Assembly (NCBI GenBank): GCA_964023205.1
Contig: OZ026845.1
Coordinates: forward strand, 11,852,001 to 11,916,000
Direction of reading: 5' to 3'
Source: Lutraria lutraria
Taxonomy: Eukaryota; Mollusca; Bivalvia; Venerida; Mactridae
DNA length: 64,000 nt
The notes beneath the pieces are model-generated. The model saw nothing but the letters and a program-made list of their open reading frames with translations. It was not told the origin of the DNA and did no database searches. The first letter of the stretch is position 1; each line of letters opens with the position of its first letter. The position numbers and the translations under genes are program-made. Of this stretch, positions 11,601 to 23,600 are shown one piece after another.

Positions 11601-14600
11601 TTAAAATCAACTGTAAATGCTCAAAAGCTAATTTCCTTTGAATATTCAGTAATAAATTGTAAAATAAAGGCAATTTGGTTTCATTGAGCCTTACTGTTCC
11701 AGAGATAACATTATCCACACAATTCAGCAAGCTTCCAACAGCCAGACTTGATGTCAGGTAAGTGTCCTTAAAATAAAATGTACCACCATTAATAACAAGC
11801 ACTTCAATTTTTGTGGAGATATTTAAGATATGTACAAGAGTAGTACTAGACTAAAAAACATTTTTGTTTTGGATAATTTTTAGATAAATAGTCCCTCCCA
11901 TTATAATGTGCTTTAAGAACAGAATCTGTGAGTTTGGTCCAAAATGATTTTGACCAAGTCAAAATGAAGTCAAAACATTGAAAAAAGGCAATTTTAAGAA
12001 TTAGATCAGCAATTAAAATGTTCATACATTGCACATGAAACAGACTATCAGTGAATAAAATTTGATGAATATTAGTCTACTTATCAAGTTGTAAAATAAG
12101 CCAAAATATCCAAATAGCAAATCATGCAATGGTAAACCGACTAATGAAGCACAGTAATACACATTAATTTTGTATTCATTCAATCAAAAAGAGACATTAG
12201 CCCTGACTCAACACATAAATACTGTACTTAAAAATATTCTAAGGCCAGAAAAAAATAGGTGAGTTTCTGGTTCATTGACTTACACCACTTTTTGGTTTCT
12301 AATAGAAAAATAAAAGTAAAACCAATCATGGTATTATGCAAACATCTGGGGACAAATTGTGCCTCAAATATACAAAAGATCATACTTAAAAAGTAAAAAA
12401 GAGAAGTTTGGCAACAGACCAACTCTTTTTTTCAAATAACCAGAAATGTGACTATTTTTTCCTGGCCTAAAGAAGAAATCTCTATACTCAAGACTTTCAT
12501 ACAATACCTGACAGAAATACACAGATTTAAATGTTTTCTGATATTTTATAATCAGTTCATCAGACATGTTTGACATTTTAGCAATCAACTGAATGTATTC
12601 CAGCCTGAAATAAAAATACTTAAACCAAAAAGAGAGCAATTTATTCCTGTAAAAAGGACTTTTATCCTTCAAATCAACATTTTTTTCTATTTAAATTAGC
12701 TGTAAGTTGAACCATTGCTTCTCATTTGAAGAATGCATGACCAACAAACTGAAGCTAAACTGTGAACCTGAGGTAAATGACTATTCATATAATATTAGCA
12801 TTCAAATTGTCATGGATATATCTGTGTCCAGCAAAGTCTTAAATCAATCAATCAATCAACATCCTTTGTTATCTTTTTAATTAAGACCAATAATTATGTA
12901 CATACAGTATACAATGTATTTGTGGTATGTGCAAGTGAAAAAATTGTAATTTATCCAAAAAAAGAAGAAAATATTGATAACACAGAATTGAAGTGGAGCT
13001 CAGAGGTAAGCACAAAATGCAAGTCTAATAACTTACCTGTGAACCAAGGCAAGTTCAGCATCAGAAGCCTGTCTGCTCTACAATTTAAGATCACAACATT
13101 CAGTTCTAAAATTATACAATTTTATCAGGCATGATAATCCAAGACATGGTTAAGTCTTTCAAGAGATGTCAGATTTTTGTTTCATTTGGATAAATAAGGG
13201 TCACCATCAACCTAACATAAACTAGTGGATAGCTTCCTTACATGTGAAATATTTCACTTCCTGGGTGGGATTCAAACTTCAAGGGTCTAGTGATTACTAG
13301 CCAGAGACCATAACCCACTTGATCTAGGAGGCCCGATTAAACACTTAACTTGACAATGTAAAATAGTGACCTTAATGTACATTAAACAGATCATATAGAG
13401 AGGGAATGATCTGTACATTTTTGTAAAGATAAAGTAACATACAACTGTAAGAAAAGTTATATAATTCACCTCTATCACAAGACTTTGCTCCCATAAACCT
13501 CGTGCTTTTAATCTTTCTAAACAGACAGACAATCTTTCACATGTTTCCTCAAATCCACTGCAATATAGAACATTGAAATGTGCTATTACATATTGTGAAA
13601 AGTAAATTATTTAGTGTAGAAATCAGGACCAGAAAGTTTGACCGATTTACAGGAGGAACTGATTCATAGAGGAATCAATCAAGAAGGTTTCTAGAGTATA
13701 ATACATCATACAGTGCTGAATAATGAAGAGAAGTGTATGATAAGGTAAACAGTGCAATCTCCCAACAACAGCCAAAAATGGGAAGGACAAAAATGGCTGT
13801 TGTAAGGAGGCGGCTGTGGTTGATATAGAGAAAATCGAGTAAAACGTCAATTTGGGTTGCTAGTACCGGTATACTTGCCATAACAGGGAGGTGACTATTG
13901 TTTGGGGGTGGCTATAGACATTGACATTCAACTTCTATAAATCCACAATATACAGTATGTCATGAGAACATTATATAAATATCACATCCCACATAGGGTG
14001 ATAGAATGTAATGTTCACCCGAGACAAGTAATGTCGACCGAGGCGTTAGCCGAGGTTGACATTACTTTGTCAAGGGTGAATATTACATTCTATCACCCTA
14101 TGTGGGATGTGATATTTATTTTATTATACCGAACAAAACAATAATTAAGAAAGAAAAGAATGTAACAGACATGCATGCGGTTCTTTTCGTACTGGTTGAG
14201 TCATAACACTAAGTCTTCTTCAGAGACTGAAACGAAGCATATATAGTTATTTTCGTTGTCAAATTATCTGGTAAACGGGATTCCAAATTATGAGTGGATT
14301 TTGATAATCGCCTATAAAACGTCTAGGATATAGAACAGATTGACTAAAACACGGCACCCGGTAATATCGTGTCAGCGCGTGACGGCAGTTTCGTTATGGC
14401 AAGCGGGCCGAAATGTAATGTCACAGGGTAACATTACGGATTGTCACCCTCTGACGTCACATAAGGCTATAGAGTAAATAAGTCATGTGAGGTATAATAA
14501 TATAAAATACCTCACCTGCTAGATAGGTCCTTGTGTAACAGCATTCTGTCATCAGTAACAATACACACTCTATAAATACAAATAAAACAATAATCTACCA

Positions 14601-17600
14601 TGGAGACTAAACTGGATTTAATTGATGAGGCAACTAAAACACATAAAAGTTTCAATGTACATTTGAAATTAATGACAGATTAACATATTATATTTCAATC
14701 ACATGACCATTTTCACAGTACTTTAAGTGTCATTTTATATTCACATTTTCTTGATCTTTCATTTAACTTAATGGCTGTAATGTATTGTCAAATAATTAAT
14801 ATACAATGTAACTTAAAATGGGACACTATTTAATTATATGTAATATTACAGACCATGTTTTTTTTATATTTTTTTCATTTTTGTGTAATATGATTAGATT
14901 GTAACATTTACACCTTCAATTCTGATAATTCAAACATAGGCAACATGTACATGAAATATATGCATGTATATACAATCTCCATACATTGTGTGTTATATTG
15001 AGATAGATTCAGCTAAATTTGGTTCAAATAATTTTTCAGCAGGACGGCCATTTAATTCAAATTTCTAAAATGAGACCTGGCACAGAGTTTATAAAAATTG
15101 AGAACAATCTCCAATCCATTGTCAAAGTATTGCGGTTGAAAAGATAGAGCTGATTTTTTTTTTAAATACATATTCAGATCAATTATGCTGTCAGACTAAT
15201 GTATCAATAATAATCAATATTGACTGATTATAATTAACTTAGACATTTTAAATGACAAGATATGAGATTTGAGCTCTGCATGAGACCTATTTAAAGTTTT
15301 ATAACCTTGAACCCTGTAAGTGCATGCAAACACAACTTTTAAAGATATAATTACAATATATCAAACATACTTATTTGGAGGTACTGTGAGATCAGTGTTA
15401 AAGATGAGAGTATCAATTCTAGCATATAATTTATCTTTAACAGCTTTATAGTCATCCTCAAAACATGGAGCAAATAAATCAAATGTTGTTGGCATGTTGT
15501 CTGTGTAAAATGTGACACCCGATCTGAAAGCAATGACCAAAAAAAAAAAGACAGTAATAGTGACCCTACACTGCTTATCTAATTGTAATTAATGGACTTA
15601 TACAGTAATTAAGAATAACAATACTTATAGTGAGCTCTAAAGTAAGACTTTATATTAAATACCAATGGTACCAGACTCTAATCAATGCAACAGTAAGTAC
15701 ATCACTAGCTTTCTTTCCTCATGATGTAACATGCCAGTAGTACTTCTATTGACCAGTTGATGTCACATGATGTTACCAGAGACATAGATATTTATGTCTC
15801 AGATTCTATACACATCATATCAAATCCATGTTTTCTTTTTTCAACAGAACTTTGCTAATGCATCATATTTGACATTGGATGGGAAATGATCCCTACAGCA
15901 CAATACACTGTGTATAAATTTAAATCAGTCCAAAAAGACCACTTTCAGGAGTGGAAACATCATTAAAAGCATTTTTTTATCAGATGTTAAAATAATCTGC
16001 AAATGCTTGTATTTATAATATTGGAAATAAAAGATTTTAGGTGTGAGAACTAACTCACAGAATAACTTCGGACACAGACCTAAAAGTAAATGATTGCTCG
16101 TATTTATATTATTGGAAGTAAAAGATTTTAGATGTGAGAATTAATTTGATCACAAAATAACAGACCTAAAAGTAAATGCTAAGAATTTCATACTTAGGAG
16201 GTAGACTTAGTAATGTATTGCTGTGACATTCCTCTTCATTCTGTAATATGTCTTGAAATTGTAAACATTTCCAATATGGTCGTAATACCTTGATAACATT
16301 AAGAATGGTTTCCACACAACTAGAAAAAAAGAACAATTTTGAGTTATACAGACAAACAAAAAAGCTACTATCACCTCCATCTTGTTTACTTTCTCATGGT
16401 TATTCAAAACACTGGATGGCAAATAACAAACAGAAATACTAGTTCCAGTTCTGCATAGCACTTAAATTGCTATTGATATTTACTGTTCATGTATTTATTT
16501 ATCTGTTTTAGCCCCCTTGACAGATAGGGTCATTTAAGGGCTGCCCCCGAGAGAGCAGAGAGAAGATACATGAGAACAACTACAAGGCATTGTAAATGTA
16601 ATTTTATTTCAAAGTTTTTTCTTGATTCTTTATCATTCACAGTGTAAATCACTGATAAAAGCTTTGCCCTTTTACTGTGATTTTCTAGATACAGTACTTG
16701 GCTCGGTAGTTGGGATATACATAGTAATATACATGCACAGTCAGACCTGTGAACAAAGGTCATCTATGGCAAAGACATAATGCGACCTTTATCGACAGTT
16801 GGCCTTTATTCAGAGGCCATTTTGTTCTAAATAATCAATGATGTTTTTGAAAGAATGGCCAATAAAGACAGGAAGGCCTTTATTCAGAGGTGACTGCTAG
16901 CACATGTTTGACTGAATATTTATTAAGAATAAACAGAGAACAGAATCACCTGCTATTTGGATGATCTTTTCTAAATGGTTCAACACAAGGGGTGGGATCA
17001 TTAAGTAAAGCTCTCAGTGACAATGCTATACTCTCAGCCAGAGACTTGATACAATAACCACCCTAAAATGTAGAACATTAAGGTCTTCATAAATGTATGC
17101 ATGTAGTAGCCCAGTGAATTAGTATTACTGGTATTATGATTTAACAAAGTCACTTTGGTGATATACCCACAATATCTATTTTACTGTGAGGGTGCAAGGA
17201 AGAAGTTATATGACTGTGATAGTCAGAGTTAGTGTTGAAATAACATAGAGAAATAAAAACTCCCTTAGTTGAGCATGGCCATTAATGTCTTACTAATTAT
17301 AAAGCGCATAGCAGGCACATAGACAGGGGATTATAAAGTACAAAATAGTTCTTACCTCCTGAATAAGACATATTTTCCCATCAGCGAATGTTGATAACAA
17401 ACTAACAAAATGTGCAAACATTGCTGGAGTAACTTCCATTCTGCCCTGAAATACAAAAAATGGTGAGAGTTATTAGATTACCAACTATACACCATTGAGG
17501 CACTCGATTCCTTGATTTTTATATGTTTACAGTTGTTATTTTTCAATTTAACTCATCAAACAATGGAAATCTGTTGAAAGAAAAATCCTCAATTTTTTCT

Positions 17601-20600
17601 GTTATTAAGTGTATAAAAAACACCAAGGTAGCTCACTCACCATTTTTCGATTGACGGAAGTGACGAAATATGCATGGGTCCCGGCTTTGCATCTAAAAGC
17701 CGTCAAAATGTTTACATTTGGGGCACACTACAACGAAAGCAAGGTTCCCGAAAAGCTCGTGCAGTCTAGAAGGAAAGCCGAGACCCACGGTTATTTTCGT
17801 CACTTCCGTTAATAAAAAAAGTCTATAAACGTATAAAAATCAAGGAATCGAGTGCTTATGCATTGAACACCTTAAGGAATCACTTTTTTCAGATTTTTTT
17901 TAAATGTTGAGTAATTTTTTTAATTATTTTTAAGGCTTTTTACAGAATATTTATAAGTGAATCATTGTTTTTCTTTTTTTAAAGTGCTCAGGGAATTATT
18001 CAAAAATGGAACAATTATAAGCAACATTCATAGACAAGAATACTAAAGTAGTGTTGAGAAATCAAGATGCTTTCTAGACAATTGCATAATTTTGTTTTTA
18101 CATTCTATTACAGGTTTGGAAAAGGGATATGATTATTTAGATAATAAAATTACACATGCAAGTATAACACCACTGACTTTTGAATTAAATAAACTCAAAC
18201 ATTTAAGTGGTGGAAAATTTTCATAACTTTTATTCATTAACTTTATAAGATAGAGAGATGAACAAAACTGCAATGTTACAGCTCATTGTGCTGGACTACT
18301 AAACAAAGGGTCATGGGTTAATGTTAAGAAAGTCACAGGAAATGAGGTGAGGATGTATCAGTGCTTTAAATCCAAGGACCAGGAAAATCTATTCAAAAAG
18401 AATTCAGATATAAATGCCCGGTTCTCCAGCATGTCCTCTCCCCTCTCTGAAATGACCATATCTATCAAATGGGCTATTAAACAACATATAAATTAATACA
18501 TCATAAAATATTTACCTCAGGGCAACCAATGGCTGAATCATAACCAGCTGATACAAGAACCAAATCTGGAGAGAACTAGAAACATAGACAAATCAATAAC
18601 AGACCAAAATCATGAATATATGTAACTATAAAAATTGTTGCTTAGCAACAGTTACATGGCTAGGAATTAAAAAAAAAAACGCAATTTAGTTGAAATCAAC
18701 CAACAACTGAATTCAGAACAATACACACTATGAGACTTTTCTGTTCAATGTATAAAACAGAATGAATAAGTAAACCTTTACTAAACACTGAAGTCTGAAC
18801 TAAGGTTGATGATATAGATAAAACTTAAAAGTTAAGATCATGTCAAAATAACAAATATTGTTCTTTTTCAAATAAAACGTCAAGCTTTATCTAACAACAA
18901 AAAAAAACTGCATAATACTGGCCATAAAATTGAATACAGTAAAATCTCATATAGCAACAATCTAAGTAGTAAATACTAAGACCATACAATTAGCACTGGT
19001 AATTTTCAGACTTGTGGAATTTGGAAACAGACTTGATATGGAGGGTGGTCTAATAAACAAGTTGAAATATAGAGTAAAATGTCTGATCATTATATTGAAC
19101 TCACATGTACTTAACACAAAACCAAATTTTGGCTCTCTAGGCTACGTATACCTAATAATAAGCCTATGGAGACAAAATTTGTACCTGTGATCAAATTAAA
19201 CAAGATCTTTTGCTACATGGTTTGATCATGGACTCACCTCGTAAGCAATAGGTAACAAAATCTGCTGAAATATGGCCATGTACTCTTCATTACCACAACC
19301 AACCTAAAATAGAATTTATAGAAAAAAAAAGTTTTAAGTTGCCAAAAAATATGCCTGGCAAAATTACCTAAGGAAGATTTAGTGAGAACAGTTCAACTTA
19401 GAGAACAAACAATGTATATTTCATCATGTTTTTGCAGATTGAAAGGGGTAATTTTGCTGGTTATAAAATTTTATTTTTATGTCCCACGAAGATGGGCATA
19501 CAAAGAGAATAATTCAAGAATTTTATTTCATTATTTGTGAAAATATCATGCTGTCACAAAGGTATATAAATATTATTATCTGTAGTTAATCAAATGGAGA
19601 AACATACCGTGTTTAAAGGCACATTAATGTTGCATCCTGTTCCAGATCCGGATCCAATATAGTCATAATCTGACTCTCTCAAATGAGGCCATTCTCTGCC
19701 ATAGTCATAAGTATGAATTGAAAAATACAGAACTCTGAAAGATATTGTCATTAATTAGTGTTTGTCTATAATAATAAAAATTTCTATAACATATCATAAG
19801 TCATGATTTTTTCTATTAACAAATTACTACCAGTCAAAATTCATGGTGAATTTCAATCAGTGTTTTCAATATAATATGAAACAATTAAGTAGGTCTAATA
19901 TTATTGTACATGATTTTTCCCCAAAATATTACTAGTAATCAGCAATTCAAAATCTGTGCATGAATAAACTTCTAAATATCTTAAAGCAATTAGCAGTGAC
20001 ATACCTAGGATCATCATAGAACATGTACTGTGTTCCCTGGCCATGGTGTACATCCCAATCTACTATCAGAATCCTACAATATTTATACCAAGGTTACAGT
20101 ATTTGTCAATGGAATAGTAATAAAGATATACAGAATATCAAGTCAGGAAGACAAAGTGCGACATTTCCATTGCCTTAATGATCAATGTAGCACTGTTTCC
20201 AAAACCAATTAATTGCTGTCGTATAGTATACATGTTCGGTACTTCATTCCAATTGCATTCCAAGAATATTTAATAGCATACAAATATTTGCATAACATTA
20301 TTAAGACATTCAATAAGTGAAAGTATTTTTATTTCATGACTGTAGAAAAAGAAAAAAAGAAAAGGAATTTAACCTGCCTCTTCACTCCAAACTCATTCAG
20401 GGCAATCTGGGCAGCAGTGGCTACATTATTCAGGTAACAATAACCACAGAAAGCATTGTTCATTGTATGATGGCCTGGTGGACGTATAATAGCCATACCA
20501 TTTCGAACCTAAAAATTATACCGGTACATGTGAAGAATGTCCTAGGTTTGCAAAGCAAAGTTGTAACAGATGTACCAATCCATAAATCCATATTTATCTA

Positions 20601-23600
20601 ACGACAGCCCTCAGTTTATGTTAGCCATATAGATACCACATTAAACTAATGATCTAAATATACATGTATAAATTGTATAATGCTTTGTTGTTAAATTAGA
20701 GAAGTGTTGTGAACAAAAAAGAATGTAAATAAATATATCATGCCATATAATTAATAACACTCACTTCTTTGTTCAACACAGCTCTAACCAGATCAATTGT
20801 TCCACCAAGAGCTAATCTTGAATTTTCATAAATAAGCTGTAAGTATAAAACAGCATTCTCACAAGAATTCATTCAATATATTTATCTAACTCAAACCATT
20901 CTTCTAACACTTTCTTTTTACTTAAATATTCAACATAAAACCTTTATTGTTATGTGAAAGTTGACTCTCATAACATGCTGTCTATTGCATTATTTGTTAG
21001 GAAGATGAGCATTTTTTATATTGAACAATCTTTTTATGTGATAATTATGTTTGTTTCCAATATATGTCTAAAATTTTATTAGACAATAATCGGAAAACTG
21101 TAAAAAAAGATCTGTTAAAGATAACATCCTCAGTGAACATAACAAAACATTCAGCAACATCTTTCAAAACAAAGATAAGTTTTTAGCATAATTATCATTT
21201 TTTATTTGAAAATATTATAGTTTACTAACATACATACCGGATGAAAATAAATGAAATCATACTTCTTTGAAATTTCTTTCAGTTTTTCTTCAGACATATT
21301 CTGAGTTGCAGCCAGTTGGTCAATCAAATCTTTGGAATGTTTAAGTAGCATTTCTTTCATAGAAGCTTCTCGACACTTGAAAAAATATAACCAAAGTAGA
21401 TGTAGTATGTATACAATATTAGTTACTTAAATATGACAGTAAAGGTAATCAATGGTAATTAGAACATCAGACTAAGCAGCAAAGAAAAAACTGAATTTTC
21501 AGATAATGAGTTAACTAGTGGTAACAATAGCTATTCATTTGAATGTTTTTTTTTACTAAGAAAGTGATACAGATAGTCAGCATCTACCCCTTGGAAAATA
21601 AACAAATTTCTTTCCCCAAAAATATCTTTCCATGATTTGCATTGTGAATATTCCTCAAATTTGCCTCTTTTATGTCTTTTTCTCCCTTTTATCTGCACCC
21701 AGCATCTTCCCCTTTTCCAACCCCCTGTCCCTGAATTTATAATCCATTAAACAAATTATTATTGTTTCAAGATATCATATACCTGTATCCTTTTACATCT
21801 TTGAAGAAGGCCGTAGTTGGTACAAACTTTGAGAGGTTCTGTGATTCTCTCTGGTATCTCTGCAAAATCATCATTCCACACATTGTAATGTCTGCCAAGT
21901 TTTTCATCAAATACCAATCCAGTACTAGAATATAGAACTGATGTACTGTACATGTAAAACTATGTACGGCCACAAAACAGTCAGTGGTATGGTATGACAT
22001 GAATTAAAGTTTTTGAGTGACACATTTGTATGTAGTCACTATTCACATTTAGTCAGTAGTCCACTTTGACCAATGGTATAAAATCTTTGCATTATGTTTA
22101 GTTGAATCAATCGTTTTAAACCTTTCATAATTAACAGAACAGTCATGTATACATACTACAATGTATAATATTATGAGAATATTATTAGACCTGATTTCCT
22201 GACATGTACAATGTATTACACCTGTGTCAAATTAATTATTTAATAGATGTATGTCAAATTAGAATTTATCTGTCAGTGCGAAATTAGCAGTTGTCCTGTT
22301 GTCCGAGACAACCAGTTTTTCATTCGGACAACCAAAATTTTGGTTCAGACAACCAACTTTTCATTAACAAATAAAATAAAAAGCAGTTAAATTTTCAGCT
22401 TCGGGCAACCACATTCTATATAATTCTGTTTCAAAAAACATAATCCACCACTAAAATTCAAATCAGCTGTCAACAATTCTTGTGGCTGTAATACACTGCA
22501 GGATTCGAGCCATTTTTAGGGAGGACGCTGGACTCAGAGGCGAAATTGGACATGAGACTCATATTTTTTCTTAATGAGACAAGGGACTAGCTCCTTAAAA
22601 TATAGAGATGCAGGACTCAGTGGAAAAAATAAAAGGGATGCAGGACTTGTGAGGAGGGGGTATTACTGCCCCATTTTTGGAAGCTAGAAATGCATCTCTT
22701 GTGAAAAACTAGAACTCTGTTAGTGATGTAACGATAATCGATTATAATCGAATAATCATTGCTGACAGCTAGAGATCGGCGACTATCGATGTTAGTGTTG
22801 TTAAATCGATGTTGTTACAAGTAGGTAGACCGCCACCATTATTTGAGTAACTGTCTTCTTTCCACTATTTTCGGGCATTGTTTATTTAAACAAGGGTGGT
22901 CGCTGTTATTTGAGAAATATTAGTGAAATTTTCACTTGTCCTGGGAAGTTCAGGTCATCAGTCTGTAAGTATTTTGGGATGACAAACAAGTAACAACTAA
23001 ATAAGTTTGTCAAATAAGGATATAAATTTGCTTTCGATTATTTTCCGATTGTGAATCGAAACACCTTTTCTGATTCGATTTGATAATCGATTCACTTTCA
23101 AGTCCGATTTTACAACACTAAACTCTGTGAGTGGGATGTGTCGCCTGACACTGGATAGCTTACGTGTCATATGAGCAAAAATGTTGCAAAGTGCAATTAA
23201 CCTTGCTTTAATGTAGAATACTTTTGTGCCTGTTTACACTGTCTGTAAGAAATGCTCTAACAAAATCTATCGAATCAGAATGATTAAAAAAATCGCACAA
23301 CTTAGAGTTATGGTTCTTGTGCACTGCACTTTGGATCATTGCAAGAAACATTCACACCAAGTTTGAAGTCATTCAAGCTTATGGTGACAAATTTATGTTC
23401 CGGACAAGAAATCCTCTATTATTAAATAATCAAAGGGGAATAATTCAAAAATTGCACAAGGTGAGTTATGGTTCTTGTGCACTGCACTTTGGATCATTGC
23501 AAGAAACATGCACACCAAGTTTGAAGTCATTCAAGCTTATGGTGACAAATTTATGTTCCGGACAAGAAACCCTCTATTATTAAATAATCAAAGGGGAATA

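Larger units (their letters stand above)
6646..14569 (-). other. HDAC10: HDAC10 deacetylase domain 2 (residues 435-770)
   Basis: Exons, 5' to 3': 14516-14569, 13470-13557, 13037-13077, 12508-12604, 11695-11766, 11373-11398, 10783-10887, 9680-9748, 8987-9113, 8205-8270, 7746-7805, 7219-7308 and 6646-6749. Every catalytic residue is kept at an offset of exactly 429 from domain 1: His565/His566 (RPPGHH), Asp603/His605 (VDWDLHHG), Asp696 (AGFDA) and Tyr736 (EGGY). The gatekeeper position is Leu703, as in lysine deacetylases such as HDAC6 domain 2. In vertebrate HDAC10 this region is a degenerate leucine-rich pseudo-domain, so the intact state here is notable. That the domain is active is inferred from residues only. 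Confidence 0.8.
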
